A stretch of 64,000 nucleotides of DNA from Eubacterium sp. (GCA_017445905.1 JAFSRX010000024.1:106764-170763); one strand, 5' to 3'. Numbered from the stretch's first letter, positions 1 through 8,890 are shown. Notes: generated from the letters alone by a model not told the origin. Program-made: numbers and translations.

Positions 1-2
1 AG

Positions 3-752
3 CTTGGTAAACCTTATTGGTACGGCTGTTTTGGACAAAAGTCAACGAAATCGCTTTATGATTCAAAGAAAAGACAGTATCCTGCTCAGTATCAGTGGGT
101 CTGCCCGAATAATCAGATCGGAATAAAAGTTCATGACTGTGTTGGCTTAATCAAAGGTTATCTTTGGTGTAAGAATGCAGAGGATATTTTACCTGAATAT
201 AAAATGTCTCAGGATGTTTCTGCTAACGGGATGCTTGAAAAATGTAAGATTAAAGGCAATATTTCGAGTATGCCCGATATTCCCGGTGTGCTTGTCTTTA
301 TGTCGGGTCATGTAGGTGTTTATATCGGCGACGGAAATGTTGTTGAGGCAAGAGGACATGCTTGGGGAGTTGTTAAAACAAAGCTCAAGGATAGAAACTG
401 GAAAAACTGGGGCAAATGTCCGTGGGTTGACTATATTGAGCTTGAAAATAAGAAAATTGAAAAAACTTCTGTTCCCAAAATTAAACCGGCTAACTATACT
501 CTGGCAAATGTTAGAGGAGTATATAAAGGTTGGGGCTCAGCAACAGGAAGAAAGAAGGTTAAGGATTTAACTGCCGACGGAAAAAAACACGCTGTGAGCA
601 AAAAGGATAACGCAGAAGCATTTTTACTTGCCGGAACAAGGGTAACGGTTAAAGAAACAAAGCTTCTTTCATCGGGAAATCTCTGGGCAAAAATCCCAAG
701 CGGTTATATCTGCGTTTTTGAAAAATCTAAAGAAAAATACTTCCTTAAATAG
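3..752 (+). CDS. NlpC/P60-like cell-wall peptidase with SH3-like C-terminus (5' truncated)
   Basis: The reading frame is open from the first complete codon at position 3, so the true start lies outside the window. The visible part starts with a Tyr/Trp-rich segment. It then has a probable catalytic Cys in HDCVGLI (Cys codon 138-140) and a probable catalytic His in SGHVGVYIG (His codon 309-311). This Cys...His arrangement is typical of NlpC/P60 and related CHAP peptidases that cut peptidoglycan stem peptides. The last ~85 residues are Lys-rich and resemble a bacterial SH3-like wall-binding domain. The gene ends 10 nt before a clear terminator. The internal ATG at 204 is not the real start, because it would remove the Cys. 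Family assignment is from motifs only; a phage or ICE lysin is an alternative. Confidence 0.7.
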   Translation, partial: LGKPYWYGCFGQKSTKSLYDSKKRQYPAQYQWVCPNNQIGIKVHDCVGLIKGYLWCKNAEDILPEYKMSQDVSANGMLEKCKIKGNISSMPDIPGVLVFMSGHVGVYIGDGNVVEARGHAWGVVKTKLKDRNWKNWGKCPWVDYIELENKKIEKTSVPKIKPANYTLANVRGVYKGWGSATGRKKVKDLTADGKKHAVSKKDNAEAFLLAGTRVTVKETKLLSSGNLWAKIPSGYICVFEKSKEKYFLK

Positions 753-761
753 AAAAATCCT

Positions 762-796
762 AAATCACACAGGGATCTGACCCCTGTGTGATTTTT
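762..796 (+). terminator. Rho-independent terminator of the NlpC/P60-like gene
   Basis: A 13-bp perfect stem (762-774 with 782-794, AAATCACACAGGG and its complement) has a 7-nt loop and runs into a T tract. It lies 10 nt after the stop codon. Confidence 0.9.
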
Positions 797-820
797 TAAG
801 GATAATTAAAATATTAGCTC

Positions 821-849
821 TTGCATTTTTAAATGCTTTAATGTATAAT
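821..849 (+). promoter_or_regulatory. Sigma-A promoter of tRNA-Ser
   Basis: TTGCAT (821-826), a 17-nt spacer and TATAAT (844-849) place the transcription start about 10-12 nt before the mature tRNA 5' end at 868. Confidence 0.7.
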
Positions 850-867
850 AACAAGGCGTTTAGAAAT

Positions 868-960
868 GGAGAGTTGTCCGAGCTGGCCGAAGGAGCACGA
901 TTGGAAATCGTGTAACGGGCTACAACCTGTTCGAGGGTTCGAATCCCTTGCTCTCCGCCA
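868..960 (+). tRNA. tRNA-Ser (GGA anticodon)
   Basis: Class II tRNA with a long variable arm. The acceptor stem GGAGAGT (868-874) pairs with the 3' strand ending at 956. The anticodon stem CACGA/TCGTG encloses loop TTGGAAA, giving anticodon GGA at 903-905. The T arm carries GGTTCGAATCC, and CCA is encoded at 958-960. Its last 18-22 nt are copied repeatedly downstream (see the 951-1533 repeat). Confidence 0.97.
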
Positions 961-965
961 AAACA

Positions 966-995
966 AAAAGCACTGCCAATGGCGGTGCTTTTTTT
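966..995 (+). terminator. Terminator of tRNA-Ser
   Basis: AGCACTGCC (969-977) pairs with GGCGGTGCT (981-989) and is followed by a run of T. The same hairpin recurs in every unit of the downstream tandem repeat. Confidence 0.88.
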
Positions 996-1013
996 GGAGA
1001 GCAAGGGATTCGA
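996..1013 (-). repeat. Inverted copy of tRNA-Ser 3' end
   Basis: The 18 nt at 996-1013 are the exact reverse complement of tRNA positions 939-956 (T arm through acceptor strand). The terminator hairpin lies between them, so the read-through transcript could fold into an 18-bp stem around it. Confidence 0.92.
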
Positions 1014-1642
1014 ATAAAATGGGGACCCCCAAAAATCCAAAGATTTGTGGGGAGAGGAGAAACAAATGAAGTGATTGTTAGTATTTTGTTAAGCAAAATG
1101 CTTTAATCACGTAATTTGATTGGACGAGCTCTCCGCCAAAACAAAAAGCACTGCCGACGGCGGTGCTTTTTTTGGAGAGCAAGGGATTCGGATAAAATGG
1201 GGACCCCCAAAAATCCAAAGATTTTTGGGGAGAGGAGAAACAAATGAAGTGATTGTTAGCATTTTGTTAAGCAAAATGCTTTAATCACGTAATTTGATTG
1301 GACGAGCTCTCTGCCAAAACAAAAAGCACTGCCGACGGCGGTGCTTTTTTTGGAGAGCAAGGGATTCGGATAAAATGGGGACCCCCAAAAATTCAAAGAT
1401 TTTTGGGGAGAGGAGAAACAAATGAAGTGATTGTTAGTATTTTGTTAGGCAAAATGCTTTAATCACGTAATTTGATTGGACGAGCTCTCCGCCAAAACAA
1501 AAAGCACTGCCGACGGCGGTGCTTTTTTGAATTTTTAAAATATTATTAGTTTTATAACTGATATAATTTATATTATGCAATGCTTGAAAAAAAGTTTAAA
1601 ATATGTTATTGTTATATTGAAATAATCTGCGGAGATGATATT

Positions 1643-2899
1643 ATGCCCAATAACAGAAATTTCGGTTACGGATTTAATAAATCTGATTCATCCGAGAGTG
1701 GGAATGAAAACAAACCTATTAATCAATCAAAATATCTAAGAAAACCCGGTGAGAAGAAAACCTCAAAATATGTTCGCGATAAGAACGATACAAGACCTCA
1801 GAGTAAGTATCTCAGAAACAAAAACGAAGAACGTGAACATCATTATAATCTTGCCAGAAACTATAGAGAAGATGAGGAAATATCCGAAGATATTACTGAC
1901 GAAGAACTTGACGAAACTCAGATTGCTGAAAATGAAACTGCTGAAACTTCTGATGTTGAAAGCGTTGAAAACGATGTTGAAGCAAGTGAAAATGATGTAG
2001 TTTCAGAAGAACCCGAAAACGCTGATGAAGTTATCGACGGTGAAAACGATGAGCTTAAATCGGTAGAGGAATATGCTAAAGAGCATGGCGGCGAAGAAAC
2101 AGGTAAATATTCCGATGAAGTTGCCAATATGTTCTCCCACAGTAAGCTAAGCAAGGAAACAACCGTTGCTCAGAATGGAAACGAGGAAGAGCAAAGGCGC
2201 AAACTTATTATTATGACCGTTATTGTAATGGTTGTTTTATCCGTTATTTCATATGCGTTGTTCTTTGCAAAGATTCGCTTACCCCATACACCCGATATGC
2301 TTAATTTTGAGCTTTCAATAGTTCCTGAATTAATAGCATCTCTTGCTTACGGTCCGCTCTTCGGAATACTCATCATTATTATTAAAACTATAGTTTTGCT
2401 GTTTACTTCAGATACGGCGTATGCAACTCTTTTTTCAGGCTTTATTCTTGATTCTATATTTGTATTTATCTGCGGATGGTTTTATTCAAGAAGAATGTTT
2501 TCGCTTAATCCTAAAAAGAGTCTCAAACCGACATCAAAAGATAAAAGAAGAGGAAGAATATTTATTGGCGGAATTATCGGAAGCGTTGTAACAACCTTTA
2601 TATCCTTCTTCCTGACGAGATTTGTCAGTTATCCGATGCTAATCTGGCAGTACGGTGAAAAGTTTGGTGTGAATAATTATTATATTCTTGAAAATTATCA
2701 GAAAGGACTTGACTCACTTAATACTGCATTGCCCGAAACAATCAGTAGCACAATAACTAAATTTACCGGTTTAACTCAGGCAATACTGTTTTACAATGTT
2801 CCGCTTACGTTAATTAAACTGTTTATCATAACTGTTGCAACTGTGGTTTTCTATCCGATTTTCAGCCCTTATATACATTTTAGAAAGAATTCAAAATAA
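1643..2899 (+). CDS. ECF transporter S component-like membrane protein with long acidic N-terminus
   Basis: The start at 1643 is chosen because GGAGATGATATT immediately precedes this ATG; an upstream ATG at 1580 has no ribosome site. Residues 1-190 are hydrophilic, with three SKYLR/SKYVR repeats near the start followed by a strongly Glu/Asp-rich stretch. Residues ~190-418 form a five- to six-helix membrane domain. Its segment LIASLAYGPLFGILI resembles the substrate-binding S component of energy-coupling-factor vitamin transporters (RibU-type). No ATPase or EcfT partner is nearby, which is normal for group II ECF systems whose module is encoded elsewhere. Substrate unknown. The acidic extension is unusual for this family. 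Confidence 0.68.
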   Translation: MPNNRNFGYGFNKSDSSESGNENKPINQSKYLRKPGEKKTSKYVRDKNDTRPQSKYLRNKNEEREHHYNLARNYREDEEISEDITDEELDETQIAENETAETSDVESVENDVEASENDVVSEEPENADEVIDGENDELKSVEEYAKEHGGEETGKYSDEVANMFSHSKLSKETTVAQNGNEEEQRRKLIIMTVIVMVVLSVISYALFFAKIRLPHTPDMLNFELSIVPELIASLAYGPLFGILIIIIKTIVLLFTSDTAYATLFSGFILDSIFVFICGWFYSRRMFSLNPKKSLKPTSKDKRRGRIFIGGIIGSVVTTFISFFLTRFVSYPMLIWQYGEKFGVNNYYILENYQKGLDSLNTALPETISSTITKFTGLTQAILFYNVPLTLIKLFIITVATVVFYPIFSPYIHFRKNSK

Positions 2900-2900
2900 T

Positions 2901-3611
2901 ATGAAATTTTGTGTTAATTTTTCAAATCTCAATATAAAGGTCAATTCGATTTACGAATATGCCTATAATTTCTGCAGGGAGTTTATCTGCGATGAAAATC
3001 AGATTGATTTTGAGGTTGAAACAACCGAGGAAAAAATTGACGCTGAAATTAATTCCGTAGATTTTAACCCGCCGAGGGGATATGCTGAAAGTATTTGTAT
3101 ATACCGAGAAATCGCCGAAAAACTGCCAATATATAATCGTTGCGTTTTCCATGGTGCTGTGTTAGAATATAAGCAGAAAGGTTATCTTTTTACTGCTCCC
3201 AGCGGAACAGGAAAAACAACTCATATAAGGCTTTGGAAAAAGTTTCTCGGCGACAGCGTTGAAATTGTAAACGGAGACAAACCGATTCTTCATATTGAAG
3301 AAAACAATGTTACCGCTTTTTCAACGCCATATGCGGGAAAAGAGAATTATCATAATTTATCATCAGTTAAGCTTAGCGGAATTTGTATCATAAAAAGAGG
3401 GAAAGAGAATAAAATTGAGAGGGTTAATCCGGGAGATTATATAAGCGAAATAATCGCTCAGATATATATGCCGTTTGAACCCGCTCAAAGTATTAAAACA
3501 CTTGAATTACTCGATACTCTTCTTAAATCTGTACCGCTTTATGTTCTTTATTGCGATATCAGTGAAGAGGCGTTTAAAACATCATATGGAGAACTTGTAA
3601 ATGAAGATTAA
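2901..3611 (+). CDS. HPr kinase-like P-loop protein
   Basis: The start at 2901 lies 1 nt after the preceding stop codon. An in-frame ATG at 2835 would overlap the upstream gene. The core has a Walker A motif APSGTGKTTH near residue 98, then VNGDKPILH and YAGKENYH segments typical of the HprK/P C-terminal fold that is found beside PqqD-like proteins in Firmicutes. The N-terminal ~70 residues are not recognised. It overlaps the PqqD-like gene by 11 nt, so the two are translationally coupled. Homologues of such pairs occur in RiPP (ribosomally made peptide) loci, but no radical SAM enzyme, transporter or clear precursor is seen here. The phosphorylated target is unknown. Confidence 0.65.
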   Translation: MKFCVNFSNLNIKVNSIYEYAYNFCREFICDENQIDFEVETTEEKIDAEINSVDFNPPRGYAESICIYREIAEKLPIYNRCVFHGAVLEYKQKGYLFTAPSGTGKTTHIRLWKKFLGDSVEIVNGDKPILHIEENNVTAFSTPYAGKENYHNLSSVKLSGICIIKRGKENKIERVNPGDYISEIIAQIYMPFEPAQSIKTLELLDTLLKSVPLYVLYCDISEEAFKTSYGELVNED

Positions 3612-3867
3612 AAAAGGCTTTGCAAAAAGAAAAATCGGCTTGAGATACGTTGTTGTTGCAACGGGTCAGCTCAGCCGTGAGATGAATATTATTATTGAAA
3701 TGAACGATACTTCAAGTGATATCTGGAATATGCTTGAAAAAGAAAAAAGCGTTGAGGAAACTGCTTCTTTTCTTGCTGAAAAATACGGTATTGATTATGA
3801 AAAAGCACTCAGTGATACCAACAAACTTGTTCAAAAGATGAAGGAAACAGGTATTTTTGAAGACTGA
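3601..3867 (+). CDS. PqqD-like (RRE fold) small protein
   Basis: This 88-residue protein has the PqqD pattern: a basic N-terminus, RYVVVATG, a hydrophobic strand ending in MNDTSSDIWNMLEK, and a C-terminal helix-rich half. PqqD-type domains bind leader peptides in RiPP pathways. The start overlaps the kinase-like gene by 11 nt. A GGGGATGG ribosome site for the following secreted protein comes 18 nt after its stop, so the three genes probably form one transcript. Function in this setting is inferred. Confidence 0.72.
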   Translation: MKIKKGFAKRKIGLRYVVVATGQLSREMNIIIEMNDTSSDIWNMLEKEKSVEETASFLAEKYGIDYEKALSDTNKLVQKMKETGIFED

Positions 3868-3893
3868 TTTAATAACAAAAAGGGGATGGTAAA

Positions 3894-4421
3894 ATGAAAA
3901 GAAAAACAGTTTTTTCAGTTGCACTCTGCGCTTTGCTTTGCTTTGCGTTTTGCTTTATTGCGTTTGCTGACGGCCACGATACCCCTGTAATCCCCATTCA
4001 TACAAAGCATACCTACAGGTCGAGCATTACTGCTTTTCCGACTTGCACTCAGGAAGGCGAAAGAACATATACATGTTCAGTATGCGGCAATACATATACA
4101 GAGGTTATGCAGCCATATGGACATCTGTTATATTATAACGGAAACCAAACCTGGGAGGGCATTGAGCTTAAGTGTTCATATTGTGATGAAACCGAGGTCT
4201 GCACTGCCGCCTCCTTGGAAGAAAAATGGAATATTGATTATGTAAACGATGTTCCTTACAGGACGGGTTATAATGATTCAGGCTATCTTGATTTAGATTG
4301 CAACGGATTAATCAACGGCAAAGATTATGCGATGATTTTGAAACTTCGCAACAATGAAGAAAAGCTGATTGAAAAGCACGAACGTTCGCTTATCGGAAGT
4401 GAAACACAAGAAGAACTATAA
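3894..4421 (+). CDS. Secreted protein with CxxC motifs and a single dockerin-like loop
   Basis: The N-terminus is a classical signal peptide (MKRKTVFSV..., cleavage likely after ALCFAFCFIAFA). Mature residues include two CxxC pairs, CSVCGN and CSYCDE, of the short zinc-ribbon-like kind common in Clostridia surface proteins. Near the end is DLDCNGLINGKDYAMI, which matches one calcium-binding F-hand of a dockerin. A true dockerin has two such loops and this protein has only one. The CotH protein ending at 19125 carries the same single loop. It follows the PqqD-like gene by 26 nt. It could be a cell-surface effector or, less likely, a substrate of the kinase/PqqD pair. Confidence 0.62.
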   Translation: MKRKTVFSVALCALLCFAFCFIAFADGHDTPVIPIHTKHTYRSSITAFPTCTQEGERTYTCSVCGNTYTEVMQPYGHLLYYNGNQTWEGIELKCSYCDETEVCTAASLEEKWNIDYVNDVPYRTGYNDSGYLDLDCNGLINGKDYAMILKLRNNEEKLIEKHERSLIGSETQEEL

Positions 4422-4446
4422 TAAGTGCATATTTAAGAATACTTAA

Positions 4447-4490
4447 CAAAAAGAGCTTTTGATACTCAAAGTATCAGAAGCTCTTTGTTT
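4447..4490. terminator. Bidirectional terminator between convergent genes
   Basis: The stem AAAGAGCTT (4450-4458) pairs with AAGCTCTTT (4478-4486), with a further TGATACT/AGTATCA inner stem. It is flanked by A and T runs. The hairpin contains the stop codon of the convergent peptidase gene (4466-4468). Confidence 0.85.
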
Positions 4491-5539
4491 ATTGTTGAAA
4501 TGTTTTCGTTGCCGGTTTCAGTAACTACGCAAACATCTTCAATTCTGATTCCAAATTTATCGGGAAGATATATTCCGGGCTCGATTGAGGTTACGTTACC
4601 GATTTCATATGTATCAGTGCTTCTCGGTGATGCGTTGAAGCCTTCGTGAATTTCAATTCCAACTCCGTGACCGAGTCCGTGGCGGAAATACTGAGCCATA
4701 TTCTTTTCGTTGAGAACATCATATGAAGCCTTATAAACATCAGCGCATTTTGCGCCTGCTTTAAGAGCATTAATTCCGGCTTTCTGAGATTCCAAAACGA
4801 GATAATACATCTCTCTCATCTCATCGCTTGCACTGCCGAGAGCAACAGTTCTTGTCATATCCGAGTGATATCCTTTATATGTTGCGCCGAAGTCAAAGAG
4901 AACAAATTCATCTTTTTTGATTTTTCTCTCTGACGGAATTCCGTGGGGCATTGAGGTGTTTGGCCCTGAAACGAGAATTGTTTCAAACGATAGTCCATCT
5001 GAGCCGTTCTTAGCCATAATGTAATCAAACTGCGCTGCGAGTTCTTTTTCAGTTCTGCCTTCTTCAACGAAGTTCAATATTTCAAGAAATGATTTTTCAG
5101 CAATAGCATTAGCTTTTTTCAGAAGCTCGATTTCCTCAGGCTCTTTTCTGTTTCTCAGTCTCATAAGCTTATCATCAAGCTTTATAAATTCAACACCGCT
5201 GAGAGCTTCTCTTAGCTTCTCATAAATTGCAAAGCTGATGGTTTCATTTTCGAAAACAAGCGTCTTAATGCAGTGTTTATCTGTTAGCTTTTTAATCTCA
5301 TCAATAAATGCTTTATCAATTTCAATAACTTCAAGACCACTTTCTTTTGAGTGGTTCTGAGCGGTTTCAGTGTATCTTGAATCAACAATATGATATGCCG
5401 CTCCGTCTTTTGTTATAATAATTCTTCCTTCGCTTGGCGAGAAAGAACAAATGTAGTGCATATTTGCCTCATCACTGAGAATAAGCGCATCCGCACTGAG
5501 TTCGTTTAATAATTCAATACATTTTTTTATGTTGTTCAT
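4466..5539 (-). CDS. Xaa-Pro aminopeptidase/dipeptidase (M24B family)
   Basis: This cytoplasmic metallopeptidase removes N-terminal residues or splits dipeptides before proline. The 357-residue length fits the short PepP/PepQ form. Residues ~1-120 are the creatinase-like N domain. The pita-bread catalytic domain follows, with all five metal ligands visible: Asp216 (FDFGAT), Asp227 (YHSDMTRT), His291 (HGLGHGVG), Glu320 (SIEPGIY) and Glu334 (IEDV). A promoter lies about 35 nt upstream, and the gene is monocistronic. PepP and PepQ activity cannot be told apart from sequence alone. Confidence 0.92.
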   Translation of the reverse strand: MNNIKKCIELLNELSADALILSDEANMHYICSFSPSEGRIIITKDGAAYHIVDSRYTETAQNHSKESGLEVIEIDKAFIDEIKKLTDKHCIKTLVFENETISFAIYEKLREALSGVEFIKLDDKLMRLRNRKEPEEIELLKKANAIAEKSFLEILNFVEEGRTEKELAAQFDYIMAKNGSDGLSFETILVSGPNTSMPHGIPSERKIKKDEFVLFDFGATYKGYHSDMTRTVALGSASDEMREMYYLVLESQKAGINALKAGAKCADVYKASYDVLNEKNMAQYFRHGLGHGVGIEIHEGFNASPRSTDTYEIGNVTSIEPGIYLPDKFGIRIEDVCVVTETGNENISTINKELLIL

Positions 5540-5572
5540 TACTTTTTTCCTTTGCTGTAGTTTTTCTAAACG

Positions 5573-5600
5573 ATTATATCACAATTAAAAAATTTTTCAA
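5573..5600 (-). promoter_or_regulatory. Promoter of the Xaa-Pro peptidase gene
   Basis: On the minus strand TTGAAA, a 16-nt spacer and TATAAT lie about 35 nt before the start codon. Confidence 0.65.
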
Positions 5601-5713
5601 CCCGACTGATTTAAATATGCCTTGTGCGCTATGCACTAACTAAATGTTGACTTTAATCTGATAATATGTTAACTTTAAAACATAAAATAAATATCGATAT
5701 GAGGTACTCCGAG

Positions 5714-7204
5714 ATGGAAAAATACTTAATCAACCCCAATCAGAAAATTGCTAAAATCAGCAAAGACATCTATGGCAATTTCTCCGAGCATTTAGGTCGC
5801 TGTATCTACGGCGGAATATTCGTCGGAGAGGATTCAAACATCCCGAATGTAAACGGAATGCGCTGTGATGTAATCGAAGCGCTCAAAGAAATGGGTCTTC
5901 CCGTTCTTCGTTGGCCCGGCGGTTGTTTTGCCGATGAATACCATTGGAAAGACGGTATCGGCAAAAAAGAAAATCGCAAAAAGATGATTAATACCCACTG
6001 GGGAGGGGTTGTTGAGGATAATTCCTTTGGAACTCATGAATATTTCGAGCTTTGCCGCCAGCTCGGATGTGATACATATATTAACGGAAACGTTGGTTCA
6101 GGAACAGTTCAGGAAATGAACGAATGGATGGAATATATGACTTTTGACGGCGTTTCACCTATGGCACAGCTCAGAGCAGAAAACGGTCATAAAGAGCCGT
6201 GGAAGGTTGACTACTTCGGTGTTGGCAACGAAAGTTGGGGTTGCGGCGGAAATATGGACCCTGAATACTATGGCTGCCTTTTCAAGAGATATAATACCTA
6301 TGTCCGTGATTATCAGGAAGGCTTCCATACAAAGAGAATTGCCTGCGGTCCTAACGATAATGATATGCATTGGACGCATAAGGTTATGGATAAGGTTAAA
6401 CACCATGCCGACGGTATTGCTCTTCATTACTATACTATTCCAACGGGAAACTGGCATCATAAGGGCTCGGCTACTGAATACGACGATGATGAATATATCT
6501 CAACAATCTGCAAGGCATATAGAATGGATGAGCTTATTAAAAATCATCTCGCTGTTATGCACGCGGTTAAGCCTGATGCAAAAACAAAGCTTATTGTTGA
6601 CGAGTGGGGAACATGGTATGATGTTGAACCGGGAACAAATCCGGGCTTCCTCTATCAGCAATCAACAATGCGCGATGCAATTGTTGCAGGTGTAACTCTT
6701 AACATTTTCAATAAACATGCGGAATCGGTTATGATGGCAAATATTGCTCAGACGGTTAACGTCCTTCAATCAGTTATCCTGACCGACGGCGAAAAGATGG
6801 TTAAAACGCCAACCTATTATGTTTTCAAAATGTATAAAGAGCACCAGGAAAACACTCTTATAGGCTCATATATTACAACTCAAGAAATTGAATCGAAAAA
6901 CGACGGAAACAGAAAGTTCCCGAAGCTTACTGAATCTGCTTCAGTAGATGAAAACGGTGTTATATATTCAACTGTTTCAAACGCATCTCTCAACGAGGGA
7001 AGCGAAATAAAATGTCAGATAGCTGATACCGAGATTAAATCTCTCAGAGCTGAAATAATAACCGCTCCTGCAAGAGCTAAAAACGATTTCGGCGAGGATG
7101 AAAACGTAAAGTGTGAAGCCTTTACGGATTTTGAAGTAACAAAAGACGGCTTCAAAGCAAATATCCCGGCATGCTCAGTTGTTAAATTCGTTATTAATGA
7201 ATAA
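5714..7204 (+). CDS. Alpha-L-arabinofuranosidase, GH51 (first copy)
   Basis: Removes terminal alpha-L-arabinofuranose from arabinan or arabinoxylan fragments. It has no signal peptide, so it acts inside the cell on imported oligosaccharides. Acid/base Glu173 is in [11 protein letters not shown] and the nucleophile Glu297 is in [11 protein letters not shown]. The N-terminal signature [16 protein letters not shown] is typical of GH51. I chose 5714 because GAGGT lies 8 nt before it and the product then has the usual ~496 residues; ATGs at 5666 and 5699 only add a poorly conserved extension. It overlaps the next small gene by 8 nt. The second GH51 gene at 59006 is a diverged paralogue, not a recent duplicate. 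Confidence 0.92.
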   Translation: MEKYLINPNQKIAKISKDIYGNFSEHLGRCIYGGIFVGEDSNIPNVNGMRCDVIEALKEMGLPVLRWPGGCFADEYHWKDGIGKKENRKKMINTHWGGVVEDNSFGTHEYFELCRQLGCDTYINGNVGSGTVQEMNEWMEYMTFDGVSPMAQLRAENGHKEPWKVDYFGVGNESWGCGGNMDPEYYGCLFKRYNTYVRDYQEGFHTKRIACGPNDNDMHWTHKVMDKVKHHADGIALHYYTIPTGNWHHKGSATEYDDDEYISTICKAYRMDELIKNHLAVMHAVKPDAKTKLIVDEWGTWYDVEPGTNPGFLYQQSTMRDAIVAGVTLNIFNKHAESVMMANIAQTVNVLQSVILTDGEKMVKTPTYYVFKMYKEHQENTLIGSYITTQEIESKNDGNRKFPKLTESASVDENGVIYSTVSNASLNEGSEIKCQIADTEIKSLRAEIITAPARAKNDFGEDENVKCEAFTDFEVTKDGFKANIPACSVVKFVINE

Positions 7205-7451
7205 TTGTAAAAAATGTCTTCTGATTGAAGCAGGTGAAAGAGTAACATACGACGAAATAATGCAGTATGTTGCAACTCTTGATGAAAAAGACCTTGTTTC
7301 TCAGAATGAATTTAATGAAAGAATATCATTTTGCAGAGAATGCGAAAATCTCATTTCGGGCATGTGTTTGAAATGCGGCTGCTATGTTGAAGTAAGGGCG
7401 AAGCTGAAAGACGCATTCTGCCCGGATTTTGATAACAAAAAATGGAACTAG
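7197..7451 (+). CDS. DUF6171-like small Cys-rich protein
   Basis: This 84-residue protein starts MNNCKKCLL and has three further Cys clusters ([27 protein letters not shown]). The spacing suggests two zinc-binding knuckles. I recall the same pattern in the DUF6171 family of Firmicutes, whose function is unknown. The start overlaps the GH51 stop region by 8 nt, so it is translated with that gene, but no link to arabinose metabolism is evident. Confidence 0.68.
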   Translation: MNNCKKCLLIEAGERVTYDEIMQYVATLDEKDLVSQNEFNERISFCRECENLISGMCLKCGCYVEVRAKLKDAFCPDFDNKKWN

Positions 7452-7478
7452 TATAATAGCCGACCGCAGGTCCCTCAA

Positions 7479-7506
7479 TTCGTAATTCGTAACTCGTGAT
7501 TCGTAA
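7479..7506 (+). repeat. Heptad array before phosphoesterase gene
   Basis: Four consecutive 7-mers TTCGTAA, TTCGTAA, CTCGTGA, TTCGTAA fill most of the 74-nt spacer. The array ends 20 nt before the next start codon, just upstream of its AAGGAG site. Confidence 0.85.
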
Positions 7507-7525
7507 TTTCAGTAAGGAGAATATT

Positions 7526-8890
7526 ATGACCCCTTTCAGCTTTTATCTGATAACAGATACTCATTATTTTAAAAACTCCCTCGGTGCAAGAGGCGAGGCA
7601 TACGATGAATTTATGCGCTATGAGCAGAAATGCTTTGCTGAAACTCAGTGTATTAATGAAGCGGTATTTGAATGGCTAAAAAATGCCCACGACGCAGAAA
7701 CTCTTCTTATTGCAGGCGACTTATCTTTCAATAGTGAGAAAGAAAGCCATATTGAGTTTATAAAGCACCTCAATGAACTCAAAGAGAGTGGCAAAAAGAT
7801 TTACGTTGTAACCGCTGACCATGACTTCAAGGATAACCCTGAGGACTGCTTTGCAATGGATGAAACAGGGTGGCTTCATCCCGAAAGCACAAAGAGGGAA
7901 GAACTCTTTGATATGTACTATGAGTTTGGCTTTAAGGATGCCATCGCAGTTGATAAACAGCATCTTTCATATGTTGCTCAGCTTGCTGACGGAGTTCGTC
8001 TTTTAGCGCTTAATAACGACGGTCCCGAAGGCGGCGGACGTTTCTTTGATGAAAAACAGATGCAGTGGATTAAGGAGCAGTGCCAGAAGGCGAGAGAAGA
8101 CGGTCAGATGATGTTTGCGATGAACCATTATCCGCTTCTTCCGGGTCAGCCGATTCTTTCGGTTGTTAACACCTCTTATCAGAAGCATTCAATAGACGCG
8201 CTTAATCTTCTTGCTGATGAGGGTGTGCACCTTGTATTTACAGGACATATGCATAACCAGAGCATAAATGTTCACGAAACTGAAAATGGCAATAAGATTT
8301 ATGATGTCTGCACAGGCTCGATTATTGCCGACCCGTCTGTAATCCGTCTTGTTAATATCGAAAGCGAAGATACTGTTGATATCAAAACAATTCCCGCTCC
8401 TGATTTTGACTGGGATACAAACGGAAAAACCTGCACTCAGTATCTTAAAGACCTTTTCGACAATATGATTCTCAATATGCTCGGCGATATGAAAGACGAT
8501 CCCGAGAGAATTATGAGAAAGCTCGGAATGGGAGATAAAAAGAACCTTAAACCAATAGTTAAATTAATCGGAAAAAGACTCAATAAGGTAACAGTCGGTC
8601 ATCTTTGCCGAGTTCTCTTCATCAAGTGTGACAAGAGCATAAAGAAGATGAAATTAAAGGATTTTGCTGCAGAACTTGTCCGCCAGGTGTTTGAGGGTAA
8701 CCAGAGCTTTAAAGAGGGAACTCCAAAGGGTGATGTTTTCCTTAAATTCTTAAAGAAAATCAGATTTATACTCAAGAAAATCAATGCCAAAGGCTACGAC
8801 GGAAAACCCGTTGATATGTTTGAGGCGCTTAAAAATTCAGCAGGAAACTATGGTATTGATGACTATAACGCAACATTAAAGCTATTTTAG
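7526..8890 (+). CDS. Calcineurin-like metallophosphoesterase
   Basis: A 454-residue cytoplasmic enzyme. The dimetal site motifs of the family are visible: DTHYF near the N-terminus, GDLSFN, the NHYPLL segment (usual GNHD/H position) and GHMHN. The C-terminal ~150 residues are Lys-rich and helical and are not recognised. The start at 7526 follows AAGGAGAATATT; an in-frame codon at 7496 lies inside the heptad array. Substrate unknown; phosphodiester or nucleotide hydrolysis is possible. It is followed after 37 nt by the membrane protein gene. Confidence 0.86.
   Translation: MTPFSFYLITDTHYFKNSLGARGEAYDEFMRYEQKCFAETQCINEAVFEWLKNAHDAETLLIAGDLSFNSEKESHIEFIKHLNELKESGKKIYVVTADHDFKDNPEDCFAMDETGWLHPESTKREELFDMYYEFGFKDAIAVDKQHLSYVAQLADGVRLLALNNDGPEGGGRFFDEKQMQWIKEQCQKAREDGQMMFAMNHYPLLPGQPILSVVNTSYQKHSIDALNLLADEGVHLVFTGHMHNQSINVHETENGNKIYDVCTGSIIADPSVIRLVNIESEDTVDIKTIPAPDFDWDTNGKTCTQYLKDLFDNMILNMLGDMKDDPERIMRKLGMGDKKNLKPIVKLIGKRLNKVTVGHLCRVLFIKCDKSIKKMKLKDFAAELVRQVFEGNQSFKEGTPKGDVFLKFLKKIRFILKKINAKGYDGKPVDMFEALKNSAGNYGIDDYNATLKLF

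Larger units (their letters stand above)
951..1533 (+). repeat. 178-bp tandem repeat derived from the tRNA-Ser 3' end
   Basis: The string CTCTCCGCCA (or one-base variant) plus terminator recurs at 951, 1129, 1307 and 1485, exactly 178 nt apart. This gives three full units and a partial fourth. Each full unit holds, in order: the tRNA acceptor 3' end with CCA, the terminator hairpin, an inverted copy of the tRNA T arm/acceptor, a GGGGACCCCC palindrome, a hairpin with CCCC/GGGG ends, and about 90 nt containing an AGCATTTTGTTAAGCAAAATGC-like imperfect palindrome. Units differ at only a few positions, so the duplications look recent. No intact second tRNA and no credible protein is present in the array. 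Confidence 0.93.

Noticed and set aside
765-1065. Protein-like frames antisense to tRNA-Ser and its repeat
   Set aside because: They are translations of the tRNA reverse strand (GEQGIRTLEQ-type), a common artefact, with no ribosome site.
951-1533. CRISPR array
   Set aside because: The repeats are 178 bp and contiguous, with no unique spacers and no cas genes.
1580-1642. Longer N-terminus for the ECF-like protein
   Set aside because: No ribosome site before 1580, while 1643 has GGAGATGATATT.
3894-4421. RiPP precursor encoded by the secreted protein gene
   Set aside because: It has a Sec signal peptide and dockerin-like end; nothing looks like a leader/core boundary.
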